A stretch of DNA of 64,000 nt from Chondrus crispus (Eukaryota; Rhodophyta; Florideophyceae; Gigartinales; Gigartinaceae): the NCBI RefSeq assembly GCF_000350225.1, contig NW_005179115.1, positions 36,061-100,060 on the forward strand, read 5' to 3'. Position numbers and translations under genes: made by a program. How positions within the stretch are numbered: position 1 is the first letter of the stretch; each line of letters begins with the position of its first letter. Below the pieces are notes generated by a model, which saw only the letters and a program-made list of their open reading frames with translations, ran no database searches and was not told the origin of the DNA. This document shows, piece after piece, positions 1 through 11,705 of this stretch.

Positions 1-2818
1 AGGAGCGTTAGCCACAGCATCGTTCTGCTGACTCAGCGCGCCAGATTTCGCTGTTTCAAAATCAAATCCATTGTTGACATCCGCTTTTGCTTCTGAATCT
101 GGGAGTCGGGCCTCAGGGACGTCGAAATAACAGTCCTCGTAGCGGCGCTGGCATTGTGGAAGACCTGTTGGCGGCTCCGTCGAAATCCTAACCATGCCTA
201 GGTCATTTGGCAACGCATCACTGAGCAACTCTCTCAATTCAACAGGCAACCGCTGTTTCGCCTCTACACTGCATGCCACAGCGAACTGAATATTCCTCTT
301 AATAAATCGAAACTGCGATGGGGCCTTCGTCTCGTATCCGAGAGACTTAAACACTTCAGCGAAGTTTATACTACTGAGAGGGTTAACGGCGAATCCTTTA
401 ATATTCACTGACCCCCTGTTTACATCTTCAAATCCATTAAGCATATCATCTATGCTAAGGAGAACCTATCTCCGCCGACGACTCTGGAATTGTCCAAATA
501 ATATGTCGCAGAGCCATTTTCCATGGTTATTCTTGAGAAACAAAACAAGGCAGATCGTCGCAAGGCCCTGGTCGACGATGTACTGTGGTAAAGCTATTGT
601 TGTCATCCAATTCTTCCCTACAGACGCGTTTTCAGAGACAATAACCTTAACAGACTCCACGGCAGCGCAGCAGATGGTCCAGGAAAATTTCCTCCACAAT
701 GGCAGAGGCATTCTTCGGGCCTGTTTCTTGCTCGTGTGAAAGTACGATAGCGTTATTGTTGATCGAACTAACATGGGCGTTGGCGTCAAAACGCCAACGC
801 ATGATGTCGGAGGAAGCTGATACAACAAAATGCGGCAAATTGAGCTTACTCATATCATCTTGGTGCGTGATACAGGCTCGATCTGGAAATGAGTTCCAAT
901 CAACAGCGACCCCTCGAAACTCCTGATTCTGCCTGGCCCGAATTCTCTGGTACTTGACCTCGACTTTCCTGAAATGATCGCTAAGCATCTTCACATAGCC
1001 CCTGCTTCTGGCGTCGCGTGCGTTGTGCACCCTTAAGTCGTTCAGGCATTCCTCTTCCTGAAAGCGCTTAGCGGCGATTTCGGTAGACAAAACATCATAG
1101 CGCATCTGTCGGTTCTCAAGAAGGGGTCGCCAGTAGGAGAGCTCATCAAACTTGCGCTTCAGGAAGATCCATTCGTGGTGAAACTGCAGTACCGCGTATT
1201 GTTGAGTCTTACAATTTGGGCGTGCGTTGTGGTCGCTCTGTGCAAAACTGATGGCACTGTAGTTTCGGCGCTTGCGGTATGCGCCGATCATCCTTTGTAA
1301 AATACTTCAAAACAGATAGAAATCCATTGAGTCGTTCTCTCGAAACGCCATCCTCAGTACCTTTCGAAGCTTCTCCTGAGTATTTATCTCAGGAGAGTAG
1401 ACTCGACAAACGCTCTCACCAGAGGACCCCGCCGGATCTGCCCGCAGTACCATATCCAATTCTCTCTCCACTTTGTTGCGAATCTCGCTAAAGTAACGAT
1501 TCATTGGATGACTGCGATGGTATTTGCAACAAGCAGAACCATCGGTTAAAAGGACACGATCCTCAAGGGAGGGGTCATTGCTTATTATGTCAAGAACCCG
1601 ATGTAAATCAGCGACGAAAGACTCCGAAATGGTATACAACGCGGCGAAAGCTCTATTACATACCTGTGTCGTTGAATTTGTAAGTGGACCGAACATACGG
1701 TTGAGCAAAAAACAGTTTTTCTTGTGGCATGGCCTCAGTTCTTTCGCCAGTTTGATGAACTGATTATACTCACTCACTAAATTCAATTGAGGTACACCCG
1801 CAAAACACGGCGTATTGCAGCCGCAGTCGTAGCTTTGAAAACTCTGCAGAGATGGGAAGCCTCCCCTGTCTCCCCTCCGACGCATCTGCCTGAGACGCAC
1901 CCCAGCACTATCAATTATACTCTGCAATTCGTCGTCAGTGGCACTGTCGGGGGTGAGATACGTCCTGTTATACAAGAAGTTTCGTGAAACTCCTTGCAGA
2001 CAACACATGGAACTGTTGCACAGCTTGTTCTTGAGGCGCACGCCGAATCCGACTCTCTGTGAATCCATCTGCCCGCAGTGAAACGGTAGGGCCTCCATAA
2101 CGAACCTTGCGAACCCACGGATTGCTTTCTGGCGCTCTGTTCCGTGCCGCACACCAGAGGCAGCTTCCCTTTGTGCCCTCGAAGGGGCCGTGAATCCAAG
2201 CGTTGACGTCCCGATTCCAGGTGCTCTACTCTCCGTCAGCGACGACAATGCCTCGTTAGCGAAATGACAGGCTTCCGCATGTTCGTGAATAACCACGATC
2301 TCGGTGAATTCCATGTACTGTTTGGGATCGGCGGCAATCTTTGCGAAGCAAAGTCGCTTGCAGCAGGGCCATATTTGAGCAGGGAATTTATTCTTGTGCA
2401 CTTTGTACGCCGCCTCCACTCGTTTCTCTAATTCGAAAAGCACTTTCAATCGTCCCAGACTCTCATTGTCTGTACTAAAATCCACTGAAACGTCTTCATT
2501 TACAAATGCGCTGTTCAGACATTCTCTTAGTGCACCCGATTGCGATATCTGCAACAGGAACTTTCCGATGTTGGTCGAAATCGACGGAGAATCTGCATCA
2601 GCAATGAGTTCGTTTGAAGATCCAAAATACTCTTGTACTAGTGAAAGATAATCCTCATTCACCTTATCGAACAAGTCCTCGAATCGCTTCCGAAACACCT
2701 CGCGAGTATCCGTCACCTGATGGTTAAGTGGCGACGACTCTCGAATATCGCTAAACATTCGGTGATTCGAACTCAACGCGTGAAGGGAGGAAATAATCTC
2801 TGCAGAATGAGAATTCAT
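1..2818 (-). pseudogene. Decayed transposase with DUF7869-like core, runs off window start
   Basis: Three reading-frame pieces form one gene. The first ATG is at 2818 and the frame runs to a TGA at 1307-1309. The same frame continues for five codons to ATG 1291 and on to 647. The coding potential then shifts frame near 655-690, meets a TAG at 466-468, and continues open from 444 to base 1. The N-terminal part has Cys pairs (CGCNTPC, CHKKNCF) like the zinc-binding part of these transposases. The C-terminal part has the order LPHF, then LSHEQETGPKNA, then SENASVGKN, then FLKNNHGKWLCDILFGQ. This matches the spacing of the RNase H-like core (usual forms ADNCxGQNKN and GHTKxxPD). Family assignment is from pattern memory and is moderate. 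The usual core Asp is Glu here, and two nonsense codons plus a frameshift make it inactive. Confidence 0.55.
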
Positions 2819-4118
2819 GGCCTGATCCTCGAACGTGTGCGACAAGAGAGCTTATGATACTCCGTGAGGCACAGAGGATGCGCCGAAATTTAAAAGGAGA
2901 GGAATCGGGCTTGTCCTGAAAAGGACTGAAGAAAGGGCAGAGAGAGAAGGTAGAAATAATAGGTGAACAAAAACGAGCAAAGGGTGTAACGAAATGTTAG
3001 AGGAAAGAGTATTGAGATTGAGGAAGTAGATGCGCGTGCTGGAAAGAGACTGCTTCCTCTCGATGAAATTCTTCAAAGTTGGGAAACGGTGCAAGACAGA
3101 ATGGCAACCGGCAAGAAATTGATAACAGAAATGGAGACAATCTGCGGAGTTCTGCCATAGTAACTTCGAAGGTCGGTTCCGTAAGATAATCAGAAAACTC
3201 CGTGGAGAGAGACCATTTTCCCCTGATGACCTTGACGAGTAACGGCAGAAGTGTACTGGCAGTACAAAGGGAAGGGTGGGGACTGCGAAGGTCAAGTTCA
3301 AATTGTTCCAAAGACAAAACAACGCAAAAAGCCTAGTCTTTTTACTGCGGAGCTCTGCAATGAATGGAGAGGCAACACAAGGCGTTTCGGAAGTCCGGCC
3401 CCAAAACCATCGGCCTTGGACCAAGGGCCGTGGCTGCAGCCATTGATTTTGTCGCTAACACGCGTTTTACCTCAATATATTTCCCAAGTGCCCTATTTCA
3501 ATAGCATGATATCTGTTTCATTTAGTCTTATCGGAAAAATCGCACTGTTCTAATCTCACGCAGTTAGTTGCAAAGCGCAACTATCAGAGCGAGAAGTGCA
3601 GCGCTCACCCCACGCCAGCCGATCCTTTCAAAGCTGCGACCACTGGGCTCGGTGAATGCTAGCCTTCCCCTCCAACTGCTTTCCCTTTCGTCCGCTTCCG
3701 GCACCCCATTTATATGTGACCTCTTGGCAGGCGGGCGGCACCTAGCGACGCTCCATCGACGTCACCACGTCTCCGTTACTGCCAGTGAAATGTTTTTGCC
3801 ATTTGCCACGATGCGCTGCACAGGCTTAGTCCGGGAGTTCGGGGCATCGCATGCCCCGAACTCCGCGCCCCCGGAACGGATATATGTGGCGTTGTTAGGA
3901 AAGAGAGAGATATGCCTTGCTGGGTAGGATGGTAGGGACGGTGTAATATGAAAAGGAAGAGAAGCAGGTAGGGGAGGGGATGTCCGGACGAAGGATCAGG
4001 TGAAGGCGCGTATTGGGACGAGAAGAGTGAGGCTGGGCAGGGCAATGTGGGACGCCAGATGACTACCGTTTATTGTTGAAGTCAGTCGCTAATTTGCTAC
4101 TCTTTACAGGGTTGTGAA
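2819..4118. other. Intergenic, no supported gene
   Basis: Apart from the short palindrome at 3834-3864, I see no coding region here. The open frames on both strands overlap each other, have odd composition and match nothing I recognise. Confidence 0.5.
3834..3864. repeat. Perfect palindrome, 14-bp arms
   Basis: The arm GGAGTTCGGGGCAT, a 3-base centre CGC, then the exact reverse complement. It is one of a set of unrelated palindromes in the window. Confidence 0.85.
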
Positions 4119-4569
4119 TTAGTTGAAAAGATGTTGTCGGAGGCTGTCGATGCTCCGGAACGGTCCATGATTGAAGTTTGGTGAAAACTTGGAATGATCA
4201 ACTTCCCAAAAAGGTTGTCGGCCGGAGAAAGAGAGACACATGTCAGCAGGCTGACGTGTCGTCGAACGCAACGTCATATTACTGTACAGTGGCAATCCAA
4301 CCGACGATCGCGCGGCTTCGAACAAGTGCATCGTCGATCTGAGCTTCTTCTCACGCTCCTGGTGTTCTTCTGTGACGATAGCCCGGAGATTTTTAGACAC
4401 AGCAAAAAGGTAAACTTCCTTAATGAGATTTGGTGGTTGCATGTTCCGACCTACGAGACTTTCGCGGAACTCGCGAATATATGTACCGAACTCGATGACC
4501 CGGCTTACGTCAAACAACACGCATAGCAAGATGTAATATTCATCCACCTTGGTCATGTTCAAAATGCAT
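4119..4569 (-). CDS. Hypothetical protein fragment
   Basis: An open minus-strand frame with no stop for about 150 codons, starting at or near ATG 4569 just after the TGA that ends the frame upstream (4575-4577). The protein is mixed polar and hydrophobic, with a charged stretch EEHQEREKKLR. It has no signal peptide and no domain that I recognise. It may be the continuation of the minus-strand reading at 4575-5560, separated by a stop codon or an intron, or it may not be coding. Confidence 0.25.
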
Positions 4570-4574
4570 TGCAA

Positions 4575-5560
4575 TCACCTGCGCCGAGTGCGTTGCTCTT
4601 CAGACAACGACGCGTGTAGGTCGTGTTGTTTATTAGAGCCATTCTCAAAGTTGGCTGTGCTCCACGGGTCGGAATAATCTTGCGACCCTGCGGGTGCAGC
4701 AACCCCCTGCGCACTGCCTGTCATGGCATGCTGATTTGACGGCTGGACAGCATGCCCTCTATTTACTTCAGATAGATGGTCTTGGCAGTTTGAACATAGA
4801 CTTCCCATGCAATCAGAACACAGGGAGCTCTGGTTGGTATGATCGCCCATGGTAGGATTCGTGGGCATCGTCGGCAGGAAAACAGCACTATTTTTGTTAG
4901 AACGGGAATTTTTCTATCATTTTCGAAACGATTTTCATGCATGAACGAATCCATGGATTCGTCTACAGAAACCACCAAAGCATTCTTCCCCTCCGCGAAT
5001 TTGAGCATTCCCGATACTTTCGACATTTCTGTTATGCGTCTGGAAACTATTGGAAGGCGACAGCTCTTGTATACTTCTGGTCTCTTCGGAAGTGCATTTT
5101 TGAAGTTTTCTGGCCCATTTTCACACCCATAGCGAATATGACCGACATCCAAATAGTGCCGACGCGTGTAGGTATAGCGAGACGGCTTCCCAAGTCTCCA
5201 GCTTCTGACAATTACAGCGTTGTAGATTTCTACGAGGGGTCCGACTGACCTGGAAGTTGGAAGGCAGTCATCTTCACTGCCTTCCAGAAGGAAGGCGTGA
5301 ATATATTTCTCGAAGATAATCTTCGTCATGATGGTCTTCTTTTTCACGAATTGGCGTTGCTGAAGTGCCCTTTTTATCCTCTCATCATTGCGAGTCCCGC
5401 TCTTTGCGAACCTCTCACGACCATCACGCCGAGACAAGACCAGATTTGGAGAAAGGTCCGACTCCAAGTTCAATTCCAGTGGTGTGACTATCGAAGGCGT
5501 TGAACCGTCGGATGATGAGTGCAAGGAAGATGATGGGGATATGGATGAGAAAGACGCCAT
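4575..5560 (-). CDS. Hypothetical protein, reading frame probably broken
   Basis: The minus-strand frame from ATG 5560 begins with a Ser-rich segment, then a basic stretch with KRALQQRQFVKKK, and stays open to about 4763. From 4868 to 4575 a second frame on the same strand has a cysteine pattern (LCSDCMGSLCSNC, then His) that looks like a small zinc-binding motif. The two frames overlap at 4763-4868, so the gene either has a frameshift or an unseen intron there. I do not recognise the family. It may be a gag-like or regulatory ORF of an unknown mobile element. Confidence 0.3.
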
Positions 5561-6239
5561 CACTAGCCTAAATTTCGGACCAAGCAGGAGTTGAAAGATG
5601 AGATCCTGTGTGAATAATGTGGACTTATCTGGGTCATTAGAGAGCCATTGTCCATTTATAATCTTGGGATCAGCTCCTCACTTCGAATCGAAGGAAACCG
5701 AGCGAGTTTCTCCCAAATGAGGAAGACAGGTGCGACATCGGTTTTTGAAATTTTGAACAAGAGGTGGGTGAGGAGAGTATATCCAGCCCAGTTTTATAGA
5801 CGTGGCGCTCAAGGTAGAGAGGAAGAAGCGGTTAAGGGGCTCCGTTTGGAGATCCAGGGCAACGTAGAAGCGATGCATTTGCAGTGACTATACGCCTGCA
5901 GAAATGAGAAATGATTTCAGCACTTGTGAGCAAAAGATTACACTGAAAATTCTTTTGCAGAATTCTGCAATGGATGTCAGCTCAACATTCCCCATATCCC
6001 ACTAGTAAGTGAAGAGCCGTGGGAAAGTATTTGACGACAGATGGCTTGCAAAATCGCGGGAACTTGACATTTATGACCATTGTGACCTCACACGCAAGTA
6101 CTCTGCATCCGCCCACCTCAAAAAACTAACGCACACACGCAATGGCTACTGTAGAAGAAGAGACGGCTTTGTCCCCGTGAAGCAGTGGCGAAGGCGATGA
6201 GCGTAAGGGAAGAAGTGGTCGACACTCGCTGTTTTCTGT
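5561..6239. other. Intergenic, no supported gene
   Basis: No convincing gene. A 16-base palindrome TTGCAGAATTCTGCAA lies near 5957. Its core CAGAATTCTG also recurs at the ends of the Harbinger-like region at 36.2-39.4 kb. Confidence 0.45.
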
Positions 6240-6571
6240 TCAAGAAGACCTTATTACTACAGGAGCGATGGGAAAGATATTGCCAGCGACTCAGATGGTA
6301 CTCCGCGGATGCGTACGAAGCGCAAGAAGATGATGGCTTCAGGTTTTCGAGGAGAGTTGGCGGCGTTTGGGGAACAACTGAAAGAGAGCAGCTTGGCAAG
6401 AATTGAATTGGAACGCGAGTAATTGGCCTTGCAGCGCTAACGCTTCGCTGCTGATCGCATTGACAAGGAGAGAGATAGAGACGAGCGTGCAGCAGAACGT
6501 GTGGCCTTGCGCAAGCTCGAGCTGGAGAAGCTTAAAGTCATGATGGAAGCTTTTACCAGTAAGCTCGAATA
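6240..6571 (+). pseudogene. Broken charged coiled-coil protein, C-terminal end
   Basis: One frame reads D-I-A-S-D-S-D-G-T-P-R, then the basic cluster RTKRKKMMA, then a long charged helix containing ELAAFGEQLKE. After two in-frame TAA codons (6421-6423 and 6439-6441) it continues with ERDRDERAAERVALRKLELE and ends at TAA 6569-6571. The heptad-like, Glu/Arg/Leu-rich tail after a basic patch resembles the C terminus of Myb/SANT-like DNA-binding proteins of the kind that accompany Harbinger transposons. That assignment is an inference. Both TAA codons could derive from CAA (Gln) by C-to-T change. Confidence 0.5.
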
Positions 6572-6599
6572 AATATTTCTGAGCAAAGCAAAAACTAGG

Positions 6600-7893
6600 C
6601 CACGGTCATCGGACTATCGCGAAATGCTGACGCGCGCGCCTGCAGGTGTCTTCTATCCCGATTGCGCTTCCTCCTGAGAAAAAATGGGCTATGGCGTGCG
6701 GCAGGGCCGCCGGTGAGAAGAGTCGGCGGAGAGGGAGGGGTGCGCAACGCGGGTGGTTAAATTGCAACTGGAGGCGCTGGAAGGATGTTGCAGCAAGGGC
6801 AGCAGCAGTAAGTCCAAAGGACTTGGGCGGGACGGCCTGGGGCAGGCGGTCGAAGTTGTTTTTGACCTTTGCGCGGCGGCGGCGTGTGTGGGAGACGTTT
6901 GCGGCGGGGGCTAGTCGGAAGGCGCGTGCGTCGGCGGCGGGGGAGGGTCGCCGGGGCATGTGGGCGCGGCGGGGTAGAGATGTTGTCGACGGATTGCAGG
7001 GAGGGACGATCGCACAGGGAGGTGGGAGGGGCGGATATAGGTGGAAAAGTGCGAGGGGAAGAGGACTTGGCGGGGGAGTCGTGCTCCCGGACGGCTAGCA
7101 TGGAGAGGGAGGAGGAGTCTGGGAAGAGTCCGGTGGTGGTGGTGTCGATGAGGAGGACCTTATAAGTTGGAAAGCAGGGTCGTTGGTGCGGGACATATGG
7201 AGGGGGGTTGCAGGTAGGGTAGGGGGAGTTGGAGGGGATCGAAGGGATCAGTTCGGATTGATAAGGAGATAAAGAGGCTGATTGCATTCGATGCGAGGCC
7301 GCCGTCGGCAGTGCCCCATGTGGCCATGAGGAGGAGGACGACGAAGCGGGTCGGGTGCAAGGGGCGCATGGTGGAACGCAACGAGAGAGAAGGACACCGC
7401 GAGCGCTCAGGCGCATCTCCGGCCCGCGCGCGCAGCGGCGTCGAGGCAGGAGGCGACGTAGCCGCGGAGCGTTTCTGACGGGGGGTGCAGGGCTTCTCGC
7501 AGGCGGTGGGCGCGCGACACGACGAGCAAGACGAGGGCCTTGCATCGACTCGTGCGGGCGATGAAGTGTTGAGGCCTGCAGTGTATTATTCCTGTCATAC
7601 TCCTGAGGCTGGCATGCGTATACGAGGAAATTTTTCGTGAGTTTATCAATTTCCGTCTAACTCTTCAGCCACCAATTGCTGAAGAGTTGCTCATATTTAT
7701 TTCTCACAAGCGCAAGCGTATAGTCTCTATTCTCATAAACCTCAATCTGACAGCAAACTCATATTCTTTGTTGCAGGCCATGCTTGCTTGCATCTTTGGC
7801 TTGTACGCACTGCCACGAGGCACATTTGAATCCGGATCCAAGACCGTCCGTCGACAGTCGCCATTCCCGCCACACGCCGATAAGATCTCAGTA
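6600..7893. other. GC-rich stretch without a clear gene
   Basis: 6.65-7.55 kb is very GC-rich and open in several frames at once, which is typical of composition rather than coding. The one candidate is the minus-strand frame 7160-7369, described separately. Confidence 0.4.
7160..7369 (-). CDS. Possible small secreted protein
   Basis: A 69-codon frame from ATG 7369. Its N terminus MRPLHPTRFVVLLLMATWG looks like a signal peptide, followed by a Pro/Leu-rich segment ending with TTLLSNL. It has only one Cys and no recognised domain. The surrounding GC-rich DNA is open in other frames too, so this may be chance or a first exon. Confidence 0.25.
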   Translation of the reverse strand: MRPLHPTRFVVLLLMATWGTADGGLASNAISLFISLSIRTDPFDPLQLPLPYLQPPSICPAPTTLLSNL

Positions 7894-8435
7894 CAGGGGA
7901 CCCGACTCATTAGTGCCGCGCCGTGCAAGACCCCAAAACTGGCACTATTGGGAGACGGCATTAGTAGGTGACGTCACATCTATTTTCATGCACTCAGTAA
8001 TTAACGTTTGCCGGCACCGCGTTGGGTCTGTCGTGTTTTGAAGTGAGAAACGCGCGTTTTGCCGACCTCAGATACGATAGAGCGTCTGAAACTCGGTATT
8101 CAATCGCTAAAACTTTTAGCTCTCCAAACAATTCCGCTATGCAACGACAGAGGGTACAGTCCTTCTCTCTCTCGCGTCATCTGCGCTCCCATCTTCATCA
8201 CTTGATTGCGGGTTGCTTTTTTATTTCCGGAACCGGATCCGTAAGGAGGACAAGCTAAGGTCTGTGAACGCTGTTCGGTGAATAGGATCGCGGTTAGAAT
8301 CCGCTTTCACATGTTATCACTCGCGACGGACGGACGGTGGAATAACACCCGGACCCGTGTGACAGGTGGCACTTGGGGTGTTCGTGCGGCTGGCCGGCAT
8401 TAGTGGGAGGGTGGCAATAGTGAATAGTGTTGAAG
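7894..8435 (-). mobile_element. Partial pogo/Tigger-like element, inverted copy of the 40.2-kb element
   Basis: The left end starts with CAGGGGACCCGACTCATTAG after a TA. The interior is the reverse complement of parts of 40218-41135: the C-terminal transposase part around 7970-8095, then directly the N-terminal part around 8210-8260. Most of the transposase gene is therefore deleted. The right end fades near 8435 after homology to the GGCCGGCATTA...GGGAGGGTGGCA segment of the other copy, without a clean terminal repeat. Confidence 0.75.
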
Positions 8436-8997
8436 AATCAAGATTACGATTTATTACCTAAAGATTTCGGCCTAGAAATGCTTACCGTTCCTTGAATTCC
8501 TGGATGGTTGCCCCCTGTCTTTCGCTGTTCTCATTGGTGTGGACATAAAAGTTGATACAACGGCCAGAGAATTGTAGTGGCGCGTGTTTCCATGCCACGC
8601 CGAGCCGCTATCCTAGCGACACTACCCCCTTCGGCGAATGAGGCCCACTTTCGGCTTGATTTGGGGCGCGCGTCCATGACTCACCTGAGTTCGAGTTCTG
8701 CTTTGGTAAGCTTCAAGATGAGGGGGTACTTCCAGGATGATAGGGCGTAAGTAGCGACGGGAGATCGCGTTATCTTACCGAGCGTGTGTGTGAGAAACAT
8801 TCTCGAATGGTTAAGCCATACAAGAAAGAGTAGAGAGAGAACAGAACCAGTGATGACTTGATGACTGAGCAGCCAAGCTGAAGGTGGGATAGTGGGAGAA
8901 AAAGCGACGACTTGAGGAAGAGAGAAGAGTGGTGAGAGAGTTTTGACGTGCCTCTCTTATACAGCCCTGTTTTCGGACAGTTTCCGAATTTCATTTC
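8436..8997. other. Intergenic, no supported gene
   Basis: I see no coding region or clear repeat in this stretch. Confidence 0.4.
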
Positions 8998-9220
8998 TGC
9001 CAAGTTCCATTACGCGAATGAAGAATCATTTCCAAGTCATAGTGGGGGTGCCAAACCATGGCGTGTGACTAGGTGCTGATTCTTTTTTCTGCCAAGTTTC
9101 ATTATGCGTATGAAGAATCATTCCCAAGTCATAGTGTGACTTGGTGCTGATTCTTGTTTTGCCAAGTTTCATTACGAGAATGAAAAATCATGTCCCAAAT
9201 CATGGCGTGTGGCTTGGCGT
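8998..9220. repeat. Three-copy diverged tandem repeat
   Basis: Units begin with CTGCCAAGTTCCATTACG, CTGCCAAGTTTCATTATG and TGCCAAGTTTCATTACG near 8998, 9090 and 9161. Each continues with GAATGAAGAATCAT-like sequence and CCAAGTCATAGTG or CCAAATCATGGCG. Unit length is about 70-90 bases. No function is visible. Confidence 0.75.
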
Positions 9221-10338
9221 GGACTTGTCGCCAAATCATCCTAGCTTGGATTTGTACGGCTGAAATGGTCCACTTGTGTTCCACTTTCTGCTGAGTTGTC
9301 GTGCGTTCCAACCGAAAAGCACTCTTGTCCAGATTCACCTTTCAATTGCCAATGAATGCACTAAAATTGGCACTAATGGGCGTCCCCCCGCATCTACATG
9401 GGCCCATTGCCCCTGCTCTCATGAATCCAGACTTCGGCGTTACTCCTTCATTCCTCACTGCCGAGGGGTCTATCAGGCTGAGGCGACATCTGTAAGCGGA
9501 AGTGTACGACAACTCAAACCAGCGAAAAATGCCGATTTGTCAAGGTGAGCGATCGCAGACTAGATAATGCGAGTCCAAGGTATGCCTTTAGAATGGTAAA
9601 CAGCAATATCGCCGGCTGAATTCTCTTCGCCCGCATCGTCTTCAAGACAACCGAACTCACGTACTGCCTCGAAGTCCCTGTCTTGACGCTAAACTCCGAC
9701 CACATCACTGCTGAATTCTCTCTCTCCCAGGCCTCACCACGCACAAGCATTAGAGCTACGCAAACACCGTCTGAGCCACTACCAACGGAGAATTGCTAAA
9801 CTTACGGTGAAACGATGCGTGGGAGGCGCCTAGTTTGTTGACGCTATCAGCTGCCGCTCTCTGGAGCTGACCGCCCTCCGTGGTGCGCTCCTTCTAATCC
9901 CTGATCTGCTAAACCCTAAAATTGAATGGAATGTAACTTTGCTCCTCTCGAACGTACATATTGGGAAAGTATTTCTGCGTGCGGACTCGCCACTAAAGAA
10001 ATACGTACGGACTTGATACCGACCCTCTACTTATGCTCTGTGGCGACAGCCAACACGCGCAAGAAGCAGTGTATAGATACGCCAAAACCTTCCTCTCCGC
10101 CACATTATCACTCATACCGTCTCTCATTGCTGACCACGCTTACCCACGGTAAGTCGTGATACGCGCGGTCGAAGAGAGTTTGGGTCGTTATTGCCACTTG
10201 AAAGCAAATTCCAGCTGTATCGTATTTTCCTGGGAAGACTCCTTTCAATGCTGGGTGAATGTTCATCCCTTTAATTCTCTCAATCGCAACGTCGTAAATA
10301 TGCTATTTGGGACATCTGAAATGAAAAGGGTCATTTGT
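9221..10338. other. Intergenic, degraded repeats
   Basis: No gene is supported. AAATTGGCACTAATGGGCG near 9364 resembles the terminal region of the pogo-like element at 40.2-41.1 kb and may be a fragment. Confidence 0.4.
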
Positions 10339-10388
10339 GAATCTCGGGGTGACAGCTGTCACCCCGAGATTCCCGCACCTAGGTGCGG
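10339..10388. repeat. Two adjacent perfect palindromes
   Basis: 10339-10372 is a perfect 34-base palindrome with arm GAATCTCGGGGTGACAG. 10373-10388 is a second perfect palindrome, CCGCACCTAGGTGCGG. A third, CGGCATGTT-GA-AACATGCCG, lies at 10524-10543. Confidence 0.9.
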
Positions 10389-10825
10389 CTTTTGACCCTG
10401 CTGAGGGGTGTATTTCTAGACCCAAGGTGTTTTGAGGGCGACTACTCACGATCAGGTAGTATTAGTATTGAAGGGTGACGTGTCACTTTCATTCAATTGT
10501 GAGGGTGATATTTTCCGAAGAAGCGGCATGTTGAAACATGCCGAACTTTATCTGTTTCTATAGGGCGACATTGGACCAATTCTGAGATTCATGTGTTTCT
10601 CAGTTGGAAACATAGGGTGACTTATTTTTGTGAAACACTAACAATGTCTACCCACTCTATCTACATCAACTCCGCGAACCCCCATAAAAAGTCTGCTTCT
10701 CTATATTTTTACAACGTTCACTATTTGGTTCCACCACCACGCTTCAGATCTGTGACGCCCCTAGCAAACAAATCAAATAACTTCTCCAACCTCTCCTCAC
10801 CGCTTCTCGACGAAGAGTTAAGCTT

Positions 10826-11395
10826 ATCTGCAGCGCGCGGGCCAGGCCGCCGGGCAGGGCGCCGTCCTCAGCGCGCAGCTGGCCCTTGCGCGCCTGCAGC
10901 TGCTGTTTGAGCGTACGCATGCGGCCGAGCTGGCGCTCCAGCGCCACGCCGCGCTCTTTCTTCTTGCAGTTGCTGCGCCGCGCCGAGATCCGGTTGCGCT
11001 CGCGCCGCTCCTCGTCCTTGATCCGCCGCAGGATCTCGTGCACTTCCTTCGTCCCCGCGCGCGTCCCCGCCCGCGATCGGCCCGCGCCCCGCGTCCGTCG
11101 CCTCGCCGCCGCCGCCGCCGCCGCTCACGCCCGACCCCGCGTCCTCTGCGTACGATGCGCGCTCGCGGCTGCCGTCCCACGCGTCGCCGCCGCGCTTCCG
11201 CTTGGTGAGCGAGCCCTTGCTCTCGAAATGGATGGTGCTAGTTTCGGTCGACACGCCGCTCGCCTCGAACGCCGCCCACTGGCCCACGCCGGCTCCGGTC
11301 GGCCCCTGCCACGCGTCCACCACGCGCGGCCGCCGCGCCTGGCCTCCGTCGCTGACACCGCCGCCCCCGTCCATCCCCGACGACGTCATGCTCAC
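10826..11395 (-). pseudogene. bZIP transcription factor, damaged, 3' end truncated
   Basis: From about 11060 the minus strand encodes KEVHEILRRIKDEERRERNR, then ISARRSNCKKKERG, then a Leu-rich heptad run (RQLGRMRTLKQQL, ARKGQL, AEDGAL). This is a bZIP basic region plus zipper. The invariant N is present, but the Arg expected eight residues later is Asn (NRISARRSN). The upstream frame from ATG 11395 (MSMTSSGMDGGGG) is Gly-rich, contains TKRKRGG, and is out of frame with the bZIP, so an intron or frameshift lies near 11050-11180. After the zipper, near 10826, the GC-rich sequence changes abruptly to AT-rich sequence with a stop, which suggests a broken 3' end. Further low-complexity sequence upstream to about 12000 may belong to the same gene. 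Confidence 0.55.
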
Positions 11396-11629
11396 TGGCG
11401 TGCACTGCCCGCCGCCAAACTAGTCTGCGCGAATCACCCCCTGCGTCCCGTCCCCGCCAATCTCGGCCAGCAGTCCCTCCAGGCTCCCCCCGCTCTGCAT
11501 GCTCGGCGCCGACAACCCCCTGGAATCCTACGCCTTTGCCCGCTCCCCGTCCTCGTCCTCCTCGTCCCCGCACCTGCCCGCGCTCCTGCTCGCACCTGAG
11601 CATGATGTGCACGCGCGCGTCGCGCGTGA

Positions 11630-11705
11630 TCCTGGTTGTGGTGCTGGTTGTGGTGTTGTTGTTGATGCTGGTGCTGGTGTTGGTTTTGGTGGCGTCCGCG
11701 TCGGC
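11630..11705. repeat. Trinucleotide-like low-complexity tract
   Basis: Repeats of GGTGCTGGT, GTTGTTGTT and GTTGGT type. On the minus strand they read as Gln/His-rich or Asn/Thr-rich protein depending on frame. They lie upstream of the bZIP frame. Confidence 0.7.

Noticed and set aside
2852-3424. Minus-strand frame of 190 codons upstream of the decayed transposase
   Set aside because: Ser/Leu/Phe-rich low-complexity translation of a purine-rich strand, and a second frame over the same DNA is equally open.
6757-7545. Long minus-strand open frame of 262 codons
   Set aside because: Open in very GC-rich DNA with several competing frames on both strands. The protein is Pro/Arg-rich with no domain, and the start is not convincing.
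8996-9220. Possible CRISPR-like array
   Set aside because: Three diverged tandem units without unique spacers, in a eukaryotic genome.
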